From: Betaproteobacteria bacterium
GTDB lineage: Bacteria; Pseudomonadota; Gammaproteobacteria; Burkholderiales; Rhodocyclaceae
Length of the DNA: 64,000 nt
Assembly: GCA_009782565.1 (NCBI GenBank)
Contig: WRIU01000006.1
Span: forward strand, 88,980 to 152,979
Reading direction: 5' to 3'
Position 1 is the stretch's first letter, and every line of letters begins with the position of its first letter. Of this stretch, positions 18,748-28,273 are shown piece by piece. The notes under the pieces were generated by a model, which saw nothing but the letters and a program-made list of their open reading frames with translations, was not told the origin of the DNA and made no database searches. The translations under genes and the position numbers were made by a program.

Positions 18748-19290
18748 ATGAATACCCCACGACCCGACGATGAAAAGGACGTGACCCGCCCGATGGGCCG
18801 GGGCATGGCCTGGCTGGCGGCGCTGGCGCTGATCGGTGTGCTGTGGCTCTTCTTCGAGGGCATACAGGACAGGCGCGCCAACCCCAACCGGCATCTTGCC
18901 GTCGCCCCCGGCGCAGCCTCCGAACTGGTCTTGAAGCGCAACCCTGCCGGGCACTACTTCGTACCCGGCCTCATCAATGGACAACCCGTCAACTTCATGC
19001 TCGACACCGGGGCGACCCAGGTCGCCCTGCCTGCCAAACTTGGCAAACCGCTCGGCCTACGCGCCATCGGCCCGGCGGTTTATGTCGCTACCGCCAATGG
19101 AGCCGTCGAAGCCCGGATGACCCTCATCGACGAACTTGCCTTCGGCCCTTTTGTCCTGCGCCAGATACAGGCCACCCTCAACCCCGGCATGGATAACGAC
19201 GATACCATCCTGCTGGGCATGAACGTGCTCAAACAACTGGAATTTACGCAGCGTGGAGATACGCTGGTGTTGAGGGCGCTGGAGCGGTAA
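18748..19290 (+). CDS. Membrane-anchored retropepsin-like aspartic protease (TIGR02281 type)
   Basis: A 180-residue protein with one N-terminal membrane anchor (about residues 20-40, AWLAALALIGVLWLFFEG) and a periplasmic retropepsin-like domain. The active-site triplet is in MLDTGATQVALP (about residue 90), and ILLGMNVLKQL forms the second conserved flap-side motif. The family occurs in many Proteobacteria; its substrate is not established. It lies 9 nt after prfC and probably shares its transcript. Confidence 0.8.
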   Translation: MNTPRPDDEKDVTRPMGRGMAWLAALALIGVLWLFFEGIQDRRANPNRHLAVAPGAASELVLKRNPAGHYFVPGLINGQPVNFMLDTGATQVALPAKLGKPLGLRAIGPAVYVATANGAVEARMTLIDELAFGPFVLRQIQATLNPGMDNDDTILLGMNVLKQLEFTQRGDTLVLRALER

Positions 19291-19384
19291 AGGTTCTGAT
19301 CGCTTCTCCTATACAAAACCATACATGCCACCCACGGGTCGGTTGTTAGACTTCGCGTCATTTCCTTTGACAGAGAGTCCTGCA

Positions 19385-20752
19385 ATGAAGCGGATCAAGT
19401 GGATTTATGGCGTATTGTTTGCCGTGCTGACGGTGTTGTGGTTATTTGCCGAGCAGCCTTGGGGACAAAGCTACACCTTTTTCCAACTGCGCCACACTGT
19501 GATCGACTACACGGGCTTTATCGCAATGGGGGCGATGAGTCTGGCGATGATCCTGGCGATTCGTCCGGTAGCGCTGGAGCCTTGGGTCGGTGGGCTGGAC
19601 AAGAGCTACCGCTTGCACAAATGGCTGGGCATTACCGCGCTGTCGGCGGGCGCGGTGCATTGGCTTTGGGCCACGGGCGTGAAATGGGCGGTGGGTTGGG
19701 GATGGCTGGAGCGCCCGCGTCACGGTCATCGCCCGGTGATTGATGAGTCGATACAGAAAACTTTTCTGGAACATCTGGAACAGCATGTCCTGGGAATGCG
19801 CCATATGGCAGAGATTGTGGGCGAGTGGGCATTCTATGTCGCGGCAGTGCTGATCGTATTGGCGCTCATCAAGTGGTTTCCGTATCGGTATTTTTTCAAA
19901 ACGCATCGCGTCATTGCCGTTGCCTACCTGGTACTGGTGTTTCATTCGGTATTTCTCATCAAGTTTTCCCATTGGACGTCCTCCTCCCCGGTAGCCTGGG
20001 TTTCCCTGTTGTTGATGGTGGGCGGCACGGTTGGCGCGATATCGAGCCTGAGAGGCCGGATCGGCCATCAGCGACGGGCGCTCGGCGTAGTGGAGGCGTT
20101 GCACAACGCTGGTGACGGGGTGCTGGAAGTCAGTATCCGGCTGCCTCGTGACCGTTGGGAAGGGCATGACGCGGGGCAATTCGCGTTCGTGAGTTTTTAC
20201 GACGGTAACGGCAAAGAAGCGCATCCGTTCACGATTTCCTCAGCCTGGAAAAATGATGGGCTGCTGCGCTTCCATGTGAAAAATCTTGGCGACCACACCG
20301 CCCGCTTGCCTGTAACGCTGAAGGCGGGAGACCGCGCGATGGTCGAGGGGCCTTACGGATGTTTCCGCTTCGAGAGCGACAAGCCCCGGCAAATCTGGGT
20401 CGCGGGCGGTATCGGCATTACGCCCTTTCTGGCGAGGCTGGAAGAGTTCGCTCACTGTGGCGTAGCAAAAGGCGCGGTGGATTTGTTTTATTGCGTCAGG
20501 AATCCGGATGAAACGTTTATCAACAATCTGGAACAACTCGCCAAGGCAGCCGGTGCGGCTCTGCATGTCATCGTCGACGGGCGTGATCCCCGGCTGGATG
20601 CTGAAAAGCTCTGCGCCGAAGTGCCGGAATGGAAAAACGCTTCGCTGTGGTTCTGCGGCCCCTCAGGGTTCGGCCAGGCCTTGTGCCAAGGGCTGGTATC
20701 GCGTGGTTTTGAGGCGAAGCGTTTTCATCAGGAGCTATTTGAGATGCGATAA
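19385..20752 (+). CDS. Ferric-reductase-like transmembrane flavoprotein
   Basis: A 456-residue membrane oxidoreductase. The N-terminal part (about residues 1-215) has six hydrophobic segments with His residues suited to haem b ligation (LRHTVIDY, YRLHKWLG, GAVHWLWA, VFHSVFL). The cytoplasmic part is a ferredoxin-NADP reductase module: the FAD site HPFTISSAW, the NAD(P) site GGIGITPFLARL, and the C-terminal CGPSGFG. By family it moves electrons from NAD(P)H across the membrane, possibly to ferric iron or oxygen. The start at 19385 follows GAGAG. No dedicated iron-uptake genes are adjacent. Confidence 0.85.
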   Translation: MKRIKWIYGVLFAVLTVLWLFAEQPWGQSYTFFQLRHTVIDYTGFIAMGAMSLAMILAIRPVALEPWVGGLDKSYRLHKWLGITALSAGAVHWLWATGVKWAVGWGWLERPRHGHRPVIDESIQKTFLEHLEQHVLGMRHMAEIVGEWAFYVAAVLIVLALIKWFPYRYFFKTHRVIAVAYLVLVFHSVFLIKFSHWTSSSPVAWVSLLLMVGGTVGAISSLRGRIGHQRRALGVVEALHNAGDGVLEVSIRLPRDRWEGHDAGQFAFVSFYDGNGKEAHPFTISSAWKNDGLLRFHVKNLGDHTARLPVTLKAGDRAMVEGPYGCFRFESDKPRQIWVAGGIGITPFLARLEEFAHCGVAKGAVDLFYCVRNPDETFINNLEQLAKAAGAALHVIVDGRDPRLDAEKLCAEVPEWKNASLWFCGPSGFGQALCQGLVSRGFEAKRFHQELFEMR

Positions 20753-20844
20753 ATGCGAGGGTGGCATCCTCGCCCGTTTTAGTGGGTAAGGAGTTCCGGT
20801 ACACTCTCCTGTGCGACCGAGTTTCTTTTTCATACAGATAGCAC

Positions 20845-21984
20845 ATGACCGAACCGCAACCTTCCCCTCAATCCGTCGGCCTCGTCGCGCCGCAAACGGC
20901 TCGCTTTGAAGAAGCGTTGCCTTTGCGTAGCGGCGCGCACCTGGATGGTTACGAACTCGTTTTTGAAACTTACGGCACGCTGAACGCCGCACGCAGCAAC
21001 GCCGTGCTGGTGTGCCACGCGCTGTCGGGTTCGCATCATGTAGCGGGTCGTTATGCCGGGGAAGAAGAGGATTCCGGCTGGTGGAACAATCTGGTTGGCC
21101 CCGGCAAGCCGCTCGATACCGGCAAGTTTTTCGTGATCGGGGTCAATAACCTGGGGGGGTGCCACGGCTCAACCGGACCGCGCTCGATCAATCCCGCCAC
21201 GGGGTGTCCCTGGGGGGCGGATTTTCCTTTCGTCACGGTCGAGGATTGGGTGGATGCCCAGGCACGGCTCGCGGACAAACTCGGCATCGAGAGTTTCGCG
21301 GCGGTTATCGGCGGGAGCCTCGGGGGGATGCAGGCGCTTTCATGGACTCTGCAATACCCTGAACGGGTGCGTTACGCGGCGGCCATTGCCTCTGCGGCCA
21401 AGCTCTCCGCGCAGAATATCGCGTTCAACGAAGTGGCGCGTCAGGCCATTTTGACCGATCCCGATTTCCACGACGGCCACTTTTACGAGCACGGTACGCT
21501 GCCGGAGCGCGGTTTGCGGCTGGCGCGGATGGTGGGGCATATCACTTATCTCTCCGATGACTCGATGGGCGAGAAATTCGGTCGCAGCCTGCGCCACGGC
21601 AAGGCGGTGTACAGCTACGACGTGGAATTCGAGATCGAGTCTTACCTGCGCCATCAAGGGGACAGGTTCTCGCGGCAGTTCGACGCCAATACATATCTGC
21701 TGACAACCAAGGCGCTAGATTATTACGATCCCGCCCTCGCGCACGGTGGCAACCTGACGGCGGCGCTGGCTGCCGCGCGGGCAGGCTTCCTGGTTGTGGC
21801 GTTTACGACGGATTGGCGTTTCTCGCCTGATCGTTCGCACGAGATCGTCTATGCGTTGGCGCACAACGGGCGCGATGTCACTTACGCCGAGATCGACTGC
21901 GCCGCCGGACACGACTCCTTTCTGCTCGACGACCCGCAATACCATGCCGTGCTTGCGGCGTGGTTCGACCGCATCGAGGTGTGA
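20845..21984 (+). CDS. metX: Homoserine O-acyltransferase MetX
   Basis: Activates the homoserine hydroxyl group in methionine synthesis. It is an alpha/beta-hydrolase of 379 residues. The nucleophile elbow is [11 protein letters not shown] (Ser near residue 155), the acid is in [10 protein letters not shown], and the catalytic His is in [10 protein letters not shown]. The oxyanion/substrate motif is [12 protein letters not shown]. Many betaproteobacterial MetX enzymes use succinyl-CoA rather than acetyl-CoA; the donor cannot be settled here by eye. It is followed by metW after 3 nt, the standard metXW operon. Confidence 0.95.
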   Translation: MTEPQPSPQSVGLVAPQTARFEEALPLRSGAHLDGYELVFETYGTLNAARSNAVLVCHALSGSHHVAGRYAGEEEDSGWWNNLVGPGKPLDTGKFFVIGVNNLGGCHGSTGPRSINPATGCPWGADFPFVTVEDWVDAQARLADKLGIESFAAVIGGSLGGMQALSWTLQYPERVRYAAAIASAAKLSAQNIAFNEVARQAILTDPDFHDGHFYEHGTLPERGLRLARMVGHITYLSDDSMGEKFGRSLRHGKAVYSYDVEFEIESYLRHQGDRFSRQFDANTYLLTTKALDYYDPALAHGGNLTAALAAARAGFLVVAFTTDWRFSPDRSHEIVYALAHNGRDVTYAEIDCAAGHDSFLLDDPQYHAVLAAWFDRIEV

Positions 21985-21987
21985 CAG

Positions 21988-22575
21988 ATGGTTGCCTATC
22001 GTTACGATTACGATGTGATTGCACAATGGATCGGGCACGGCGAAAAAGTGCTCGACTTGGGTTGCGGGGATGGTGGCCTGTTGCGTCACCTGATCGAGAC
22101 GCGGAAAGTGCGCGGTTACGGAGTGGAAAACGATCCGGAAAAGATTCTTGCCTGTGTCAGGAATGGCATCAACGTGATCCAGGCGGACATGGATCGCGGC
22201 CTGACCGGATTCGATGACGGCTTTTTCGATCATGTCATCATGAGCCTGTCGCTCCAGGCCATGCACAATACGCAGGGCATCCTCGCCGAAATGCTGCGGG
22301 TAGGGCGCGAGGCAGTGGTGAGTTTCCCGAACTTCGGTTACTGGCAGCATCGCCAGAGCATCCTCAATGGCCGCATGCCAGTCTCCAAGAGCCTGCCGCA
22401 CCAGTGGTTCAATACGCCGAACGTCCGCTTCTTCACGATCAACGATTTCGAGGCCTTGTGCGCGGACTCCGGCATCGCCATCCACAAGCGACTGGCGTTC
22501 GATGAAGGCAAGGTGATCGTCGACGACCCGAATTTTCTCGCCAGCGTGGCAGTGTACCGGCTTGGCCGGGATTGA
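21988..22575 (+). CDS. metW: Methionine biosynthesis protein MetW
   Basis: A 195-residue class I methyltransferase-fold protein. The SAM-binding motif I is VLDLGCGDGGLL at residues about 20-31, with acidic motif II in GVENDPEK. It is always found with metX in this group, and MetW is reported to support MetX activity. It is the second gene of the metXW operon. The GC-rich context ends at its stop codon, where an AT-richer island starts. Confidence 0.95.
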   Translation: MVAYRYDYDVIAQWIGHGEKVLDLGCGDGGLLRHLIETRKVRGYGVENDPEKILACVRNGINVIQADMDRGLTGFDDGFFDHVIMSLSLQAMHNTQGILAEMLRVGREAVVSFPNFGYWQHRQSILNGRMPVSKSLPHQWFNTPNVRFFTINDFEALCADSGIAIHKRLAFDEGKVIVDDPNFLASVAVYRLGRD

Positions 22576-22760
22576 GCGCGCCCTTACTGCGAACGTAAGC
22601 AAGTTTTAGTCTGTTGACAGCGAGGGGGGACTGTGCCACTGTCATGTTTGTATGCCTACTGTACTCAATCAATAGTCGGATAGTGGTGCTTAGTTCCGGT
22701 ATTGGGTTATTCGGCCTTGTGAAATAAGGAATTGCTCAAGACAGACGAGTTAAAAATATT
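22576..22760. promoter_or_regulatory. Left boundary and upstream region of the AT-rich island
   Basis: 185 bp between metW and the island operon, with no gene. Base composition changes from GC-rich to AT-rich across it. A TTGACA occurs at about 22613 but no good -10 follows at 16-18 nt. No direct repeat or tRNA marks the boundary. Confidence 0.3.
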
Positions 22761-23912
22761 ATGCACTTGCTCAGAGTAAACACGAGACGTCTGAAAAAAG
22801 AATTTATTGATTTGTATTACAGAGTTTATGCCCAGTATCAGAGTAACCGGGATAACTTCAATTACTCCGCAGCCAACTTCTTATACAAAAAGGATTCCTT
22901 CAGCCGTAACTGCCAAGTGGAGCCTATGCTGGTTTCTGACGGAGGGTATTTTGTTGCCAGAGCGGTTTTGTTGCGCCATCCGCGCATGGATGCCCTGCAA
23001 CTGGGTTGTTTTGAGGCATTACCTGATCAAAATGAGGCGGTAAACCTGCTTTTGGAACGAGCTTCGTGTCTGGCAAGGGAGTGGGGGATCGGCAGGGTGA
23101 TTATTGGGATGAGCGGTCATCTCACGTATGGAATCGGTCTTTTGAAGAATCGCCAGGATCTGCCAGCCACCTTTTCCGGTACCTATAATCCAAAATATTA
23201 TCTCGACTTTTTTTCCGGGCGCGGTTTTATTGAGCATACCCTGACCTCTTATTACGCCGATACCGCAATCTTTGATCCAGCAGAAAAACAGCTTGATGGG
23301 GCCTATTCCGGCATATCCTACCGCTTCATGCGCCTAAACGACTTGGAGCGGGAGATGGCAATTCTAGGTGACTTGTTTAATAAAACTTTGGATAAGACAC
23401 GCTTTTACTTTCATAAAGACATCCACGAATCTTACGAGATGATCCGGGCGATACGGCCTTTGCTCAAAGACGGTAACATCATTTATGCCATGAAGGATGG
23501 AAGGGAGATAGGTTTTGTTATATGGTATCCGAACTTCAATGAGATCATATCGGACAATGGCCGCATTAACCCTCTGTTGTTTTTTTTGCGCTGCAAACTG
23601 TTTGGCGGACGTATCAGAGAATTCATGATAAACACTATCGGCGTTCTGGCTGAATATGAGAATACCGGAGTCTCATTGGGACTAGTCAATGAGATTTTCA
23701 AGCAAGTAAACGGTGTTTACCGTGGAGGAGAAACCAGCTTCGTGTGGGACGACAACTCTAAGTCCCGTCATTTTTGCCGGACTTGGTGTCGAAATGCACT
23801 GCGGCATTACGTGGTCTATGAATGGATTCTCGATGGCAATCAGGATAGGTACGTCATTCCTGACCGGGAATACTCTGCCATGAATGATAAGCTAATGGAT
23901 GGAAACAAATGA
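22761..23912 (+). CDS. YghO-like GNAT-fold protein, first gene of the island operon
   Basis: A 383-residue protein with no catalytic label I can assign firmly. The layout resembles YghO-type GNAT-fold proteins: an N-terminal FIDLYYRVYAQY segment, then QLGCFEALPDQNEAV with a helix LLLERASCLAREWGI. YNPKYYLDFFSGRGF follows, like the NPPYY...GF motif of that group. A second half (about residues 190-383) contains GREIGFVIWYPNF and looks like another GNAT-type half. It is likely cytoplasmic, with no signal peptide. Its stop overlaps the next start (ATGA). The DNA is AT-richer than the flanking genes, consistent with transfer. The acyl donor and acceptor are unknown. Confidence 0.6.
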   Translation: MHLLRVNTRRLKKEFIDLYYRVYAQYQSNRDNFNYSAANFLYKKDSFSRNCQVEPMLVSDGGYFVARAVLLRHPRMDALQLGCFEALPDQNEAVNLLLERASCLAREWGIGRVIIGMSGHLTYGIGLLKNRQDLPATFSGTYNPKYYLDFFSGRGFIEHTLTSYYADTAIFDPAEKQLDGAYSGISYRFMRLNDLEREMAILGDLFNKTLDKTRFYFHKDIHESYEMIRAIRPLLKDGNIIYAMKDGREIGFVIWYPNFNEIISDNGRINPLLFFLRCKLFGGRIREFMINTIGVLAEYENTGVSLGLVNEIFKQVNGVYRGGETSFVWDDNSKSRHFCRTWCRNALRHYVVYEWILDGNQDRYVIPDREYSAMNDKLMDGNK

Positions 23913-24946
23913 GACTACTTGAATTCACGACGGCTGACGAATTGCCAGAAAACTGGGATCAGGGTCTGGGCAGCAATATTTACCTGAGTCGTTCCTTTTT
24001 GCGCTTCATGGAAGGGCGGAGTGACGTGGAGGATAGCCGCTACTACATGTTCACGGATCATTCCAGCGTTCCAGATACCCGTTTCATGTTGTTTACCCGT
24101 AAAAAATACGTAATCACCCAGTTCACCAAATTTTCTCTGAAGGCTTTTTCACGTTTTGTGTACGTGCCTTTGTCCGTGGCACGGGCTGGTGTGCGTCTGG
24201 GTACGGGCAGCAGTGGTCTTTTTTTTGGTTTTGTGCGCGGGCTCAAGGGCATGCGCCTGGTGTTCAATCAGCCAGGGGATGTCAGATCCCCAGGTTTCGT
24301 GCAGGTAATGACCTGCCCGCGTTGCGTACTGGATGTGCGCTGGGATAGTTTTGACAGCTATATGGCTGATTTACGTAGTAATTATCGCAATCGCTATAAA
24401 AAGGCTTTAAAAAGATCCACTGGACTGAGAATTTATAAACTAGGGGACAACAATTGCTTTGGTGAGGATTTGTACGCTCTGTACCTACAGGTGTTGGAGC
24501 GAGCCGACTATAAAATTGAAACGCTGGGTTTAGAGTTTTTTCGCGGAAACTTTTTCGATATTTTTGTCATGGAAGATGAATCTGGCAGACCGGTAGCCTT
24601 TTACCAGCTATTGGAAAATGGAGATGAACTGATCTTTGAATTTACCGGCTTTGATGCGGATTTGGCTTCCCGTCATGATGCCTATAACCGCATGCTGATG
24701 GAAATCATCCGCCACGGCATAGAAAACGGCTTCAAGCGCATCGACTTCGGTCAAACCGCAGAAGAAGCAAAGCTCCGGGTGGGCTGCCGTTACGAGTACA
24801 TCTATGTGCTGGCCAGTCATTCCAATCCGCTTTTAAACTTCGCGCTCAAAATTTTTGCTCCGTTGCTGAACTACAAACCTATACCCGAAGATAGCTTTAA
24901 CGTTTTTAAAGCCACACCTACAGATCAAGGAGAAAACCATCCATGA
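23909..24946 (+). CDS. FemAB/BioF2-like GNAT-superfamily transferase
   Basis: A 345-residue protein whose second half fits the BioF2-like acetyltransferase domain (PF13480 type). The LRSNYRNRYKKALKRS segment, the FFDIFVMEDESGRPVAFYQLL core strand and the DFGQTAEEAKLRVGC motif near residue 280 are characteristic of FemAB-like transferases. By family these attach aminoacyl or acyl groups to cell-wall or lipid acceptors. It overlaps both neighbours by 4 nt (ATGA), so it is translationally coupled to the YghO-like gene and to the first radical SAM gene. The substrate is not predictable. Confidence 0.7.
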   Translation: MRLLEFTTADELPENWDQGLGSNIYLSRSFLRFMEGRSDVEDSRYYMFTDHSSVPDTRFMLFTRKKYVITQFTKFSLKAFSRFVYVPLSVARAGVRLGTGSSGLFFGFVRGLKGMRLVFNQPGDVRSPGFVQVMTCPRCVLDVRWDSFDSYMADLRSNYRNRYKKALKRSTGLRIYKLGDNNCFGEDLYALYLQVLERADYKIETLGLEFFRGNFFDIFVMEDESGRPVAFYQLLENGDELIFEFTGFDADLASRHDAYNRMLMEIIRHGIENGFKRIDFGQTAEEAKLRVGCRYEYIYVLASHSNPLLNFALKIFAPLLNYKPIPEDSFNVFKATPTDQGENHP

Positions 24947-26349
24947 ATATTTTGCTGGTGCGGCCCAAGCCGCATAAAGAAAGCATCAACCTGCACAGCA
25001 TGATGATTTGCGAACCCCTGGAACTGGAATACCTTGCCGCCAGAGTCGAGCAGTTGGGGCATCACGCGGATATCGTGGATCTTATTCTTGAAAAAATGAG
25101 CTTGGAATATTTTCTGGCGCAAAAAAAATACGATATTGTGGGCTTCACTGCCTATCTGACACATGTGGGTATAGTTAAAGATTTGTCTGAACGGGCGCAC
25201 ACTTTTGATCCGAACATGGTCACTCTGGTAGGCGGGGTGCATGCAGAAGTGAATCCTGATGATTTCGATGATCCGCGTATTGATCTGGTCGTGCACGGTA
25301 ACGCCATGACCAGCATGAAGCCTCTTTTAACATCGCTGGAGGAAGCCGACCTCTCCGATTCCGAGGGACGCGCCAAGGCATTTGATAATATCCGTTCAAC
25401 TATTCCCGGCGTGTGGCAAAGAGGTAAGGCACGGCCACCTTTCGAGACGAACTTTCCGTTTCCGTTCCCTGATCGCAGCAAAACAAGAAAATATCGCAAT
25501 AAATATAGCTATAGCTATCTGAGCCGCTGCGCCTCCATCAAAACCTCTTATGGTTGCCCCTACGATTGTAATTTCTGTTTTTGTACCTGCATTACACAAA
25601 ACAACTATTTTGAACGGGATTTGCGTGAAGTCATCGAAGAAATTAAAACGATTGAGGAACCAAATTTTTATGTGGTAGACGATAATTTTTTGTTACGGCG
25701 GAAACGGGTGCTAGAATTTTGTCGCCTGATGGAGGAGGAGAACATCAAAAAAACATTCATCCTTTTCGGGCGCGCCGACTTTGTGGTGAAAAACCCGGAC
25801 GTGATGGAACGGTTGCGCGATGTAGGGTTGCATGCGGTTTTTGTGGGCATAGAGTCATTCAGTGAAAACGACCTGACTAGTATCGGCAAGAACAGTTCGG
25901 TGGCCATGAATGTCAAAGCCATCGAGACCATCGAGAGCCTGGGCATGAACTGCTATTGCGGTCTGATCGCCATGCCGGATTGGGATCGCAGCGATTTTGA
26001 CAACGTTATCAACTTTTTGGGGCGTTTCAAGAACCCAATTATTAACTTACAACCGCTAACGCCGCTGCCGGGTACGGTCTGTTACGAGCAATACAAAAGC
26101 CAGCTTGTCGTACCTAGGGAGCGCTATGAGGTCTGGGATTTAGCCCATCTGATGATCAAGCCGCTCAAGATGGCTCCGTCCGATTTCTACAGGAACATCC
26201 TGCGTGTGTACTATAAAACTTCCACTGGGCTGCACATGCACTGGTATATCTTGCACAAGTACAGTCTTGAAGCTTATTTTCGTACCTTCCGGGGGGTAAT
26301 CACCATAACCGGCCAGTACTTTAAAATGATCCGCGACTCCAGGGCATGA
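24943..26349 (+). CDS. B12-binding-type radical SAM protein 1
   Basis: A 468-residue protein with an N-terminal cobalamin-binding-like Rossmann domain (about residues 1-140, with IVGFTAYLTHVGIV and TLVGGVHAEVNPDDF). The radical SAM core follows, with cluster ligands Cys205, Cys209 and Cys212 in CPYDCNFC. VVDDNFLLRR and FVGIESFSENDL are typical core strands of this superfamily. Such enzymes often methylate or rearrange unactivated carbons. The C-terminal ~100 residues are aromatic and basic. An ATGA overlap joins it to the gene before and another to the gene after. The reaction is unknown. Confidence 0.85.
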   Translation: MNILLVRPKPHKESINLHSMMICEPLELEYLAARVEQLGHHADIVDLILEKMSLEYFLAQKKYDIVGFTAYLTHVGIVKDLSERAHTFDPNMVTLVGGVHAEVNPDDFDDPRIDLVVHGNAMTSMKPLLTSLEEADLSDSEGRAKAFDNIRSTIPGVWQRGKARPPFETNFPFPFPDRSKTRKYRNKYSYSYLSRCASIKTSYGCPYDCNFCFCTCITQNNYFERDLREVIEEIKTIEEPNFYVVDDNFLLRRKRVLEFCRLMEEENIKKTFILFGRADFVVKNPDVMERLRDVGLHAVFVGIESFSENDLTSIGKNSSVAMNVKAIETIESLGMNCYCGLIAMPDWDRSDFDNVINFLGRFKNPIINLQPLTPLPGTVCYEQYKSQLVVPRERYEVWDLAHLMIKPLKMAPSDFYRNILRVYYKTSTGLHMHWYILHKYSLEAYFRTFRGVITITGQYFKMIRDSRA

Positions 26350-27665
26350 AAAAGAAAATACTGTTCATTCAGCCTACCATCTATGATGACTCGGGTAAGC
26401 TTATTAAAAAGCGTCGACTTTATTTTGTGGGTCTGGCCTATCCTTTGCTGGCCGCGCTTACCCCGTCTGACTGGGAATGCGAAATCTGTCTGGAAACCAT
26501 TGAGGAAATTCCCTTTGACACCGATGCCAGTTTAATTGCCTGCGGCGGCATGGGGCACGCCGCCAACCGAGGCAGGGAGATCGCAGCGGAGTTCAAGAGA
26601 CGGGGCAAAACTGTCATAGCAGGCGGCCCCATGTTCAGCTTGGTTCCAGAAATCTCTGGTTCGTTCTTCGACAGCGTGGTAATCGGGGATGCCGAGGAGG
26701 TTTGGACGGATCTTCTTCGTGATTTTGAAAATGGAGCCCTGAAACAGTTTTACGAGAAAAAGCTGGTCAGCCTGTCTACCCCGTTGCCGCGCTATGACCT
26801 GATTCTGCACAAGCGTATCGGCGATTTTCTGCCGGTGCAGGCTGGGCGCGGTTGTCCACACCGTTGCAAGTTCTGCTCAATTTACTGCATGTACCGAGGT
26901 GTTTATCTCAAACGGGATATTGCCGAGGTCATACGTGATATCCGCCATGTCAAAAGTTTGGGCTTCAAACGATTTTTGCTATTGGACGACAATATCGCGG
27001 CGGACCCCGGCTATCTGGAAAAACTTTGCAGTGAAATCATCGGTCTGGGCATGGAATGGATGTCGCAGTGTTCGCTGAATATCGCCAAAAAACCGGAATT
27101 GCTGAAACGAGTGGCTCAAAGCGGCTGCAGCACCTTAAGTTTCGGACTGGAAAGCGTCAGCCAAAACAACCTGGAAAAGATCGGTAAGGGCTGGTGCTGT
27201 TCTTCGGAGTTCCTGGAATTGCTTGCCAAAGTCAGAGAGAGCGGCATTGAGGTGGCCAGCGAGATGATGGTTGGCATAGACGGTGATACGCCGGAGACTC
27301 TTGACGATACCGTGGCGTTTATTGAACAGTCCGGTATCCTCATGCCCAAGTTCTACATCATGACGCCCATACCGGGCACGGATTTTTACAACGAGATGCG
27401 CGATGCCGGACGTCTCACCGAGGAAGACGTTTTCAAGTACTCCCCCACCAAGGCGGTGATACGCCATCCATCCATGTCGACAGAAGAAATCACCGGCATG
27501 TTCTGGGATATTTACAACCAAATCTATTCGTTAAGGCGCATATTTCGGCGTTGCCTGTTGCATCGGCGCTTTTTGTGCAAGCCGGTCAGGTATCTGTTTT
27601 ATCTGATGGTGAATCTTTATTACCGCCGCCAGATCAAACAGAAGATTGGCCCTATTTTAATGTAA
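26346..27665 (+). CDS. B12-binding-type radical SAM protein 2
   Basis: A 439-residue protein with the same architecture as its upstream neighbour but only distant similarity. The N-terminal B12-binding-like fold contains LIACGGMGHAANRG and VIAGGPMFSLVPE. The radical SAM cluster motif CPHRCKFC uses Cys170, Cys174 and Cys177. Later core motifs are LLLDDNIAADPGYL, SFGLESVSQNNL and MTPIPGTDFY. The C-terminus has a basic-hydrophobic segment (VRYLFYLMVNLYYRR) that may hold it at the membrane. It is the last gene of the four-gene overlapping operon, with a tail-to-tail neighbour 26 nt away. Confidence 0.85.
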   Translation: MKKKILFIQPTIYDDSGKLIKKRRLYFVGLAYPLLAALTPSDWECEICLETIEEIPFDTDASLIACGGMGHAANRGREIAAEFKRRGKTVIAGGPMFSLVPEISGSFFDSVVIGDAEEVWTDLLRDFENGALKQFYEKKLVSLSTPLPRYDLILHKRIGDFLPVQAGRGCPHRCKFCSIYCMYRGVYLKRDIAEVIRDIRHVKSLGFKRFLLLDDNIAADPGYLEKLCSEIIGLGMEWMSQCSLNIAKKPELLKRVAQSGCSTLSFGLESVSQNNLEKIGKGWCCSSEFLELLAKVRESGIEVASEMMVGIDGDTPETLDDTVAFIEQSGILMPKFYIMTPIPGTDFYNEMRDAGRLTEEDVFKYSPTKAVIRHPSMSTEEITGMFWDIYNQIYSLRRIFRRCLLHRRFLCKPVRYLFYLMVNLYYRRQIKQKIGPILM

Positions 27666-27691
27666 AAAGCATAACAAGGTACTTGAGTGGC

Positions 27692-28273
27692 TTAAAATCT
27701 GCCGAAGAAACGCCCGGTTGTACGGCAGTATGTGGCGTATTTTTCGCCATGATGCTGGAGTAGGAATTTTTCTTCCCTGAAAATTTGCCTCAGGATCAAG
27801 AACACCGAAATGCCCAAGTTAACCGCCATGGCCGTATTGGCGAAGACCAGCAGTAGTCCCAGGTAAATGGTGAGCAGGGACAAGTAGAGAGGGTTGCGGC
27901 TGTACCTGAAGATGCCGCCGGTGATCAGCCCCCCCGGCGTGTTTTCATCAATGCCGATGCGAAATGATTCCTTGAGCGAGGTTATGCACAGGCTGTATCC
28001 CGCCGTACCCGCAAGACACAACAGAGTTCCCGCCCAAGACAGGGCGAGATTGTGCCATAGTGCCTGCCCCACGGTGAAAGGAAAAGGCCAGTCAAGGGAA
28101 CAGGCCAGAACCGCATAAGTAAACATCATGTAATAAATGCCGAATGCAGTGTATTCCGGTCTCTGCACGAAAGCGTTGATACCTCGGCGGTGCAACATGA
28201 ACGCTTGGGCGAAAATCATGAACAGAAGAATCAGCAGCAGCCCGGATGCGACAATACGAGGATCTAGACCCAA
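27692..28273 (-). CDS. Integral-membrane methyltransferase (ICMT/PEMT-like)
   Basis: A polytopic protein of about 194 residues if the TTG at 28273, after AGGAG, is used; the frame is open to 28360 but that TTG has no ribosome-binding site. Four or five hydrophobic segments are visible. The C-terminal half has the isoprenylcysteine/phospholipid methyltransferase signature: GGIFRYSRNPLYLSL, then a helix and the EEKFLLQHHGEKYATYC motif. These enzymes methylate membrane-soluble substrates with SAM. It is convergent with the radical SAM operon and shares its AT-rich composition, so it may belong to the same island. Confidence 0.75.
   Translation of the reverse strand: MGLDPRIVASGLLLILLFMIFAQAFMLHRRGINAFVQRPEYTAFGIYYMMFTYAVLACSLDWPFPFTVGQALWHNLALSWAGTLLCLAGTAGYSLCITSLKESFRIGIDENTPGGLITGGIFRYSRNPLYLSLLTIYLGLLLVFANTAMAVNLGISVFLILRQIFREEKFLLQHHGEKYATYCRTTGRFFGRF

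Noticed and set aside
20753..20844. Possible SAM-type riboswitch before metX
   Set aside because: Only 92 nt, with one short GCGAGG/CCTCGC hairpin better explained as the end of the previous gene; no riboswitch core recognised.
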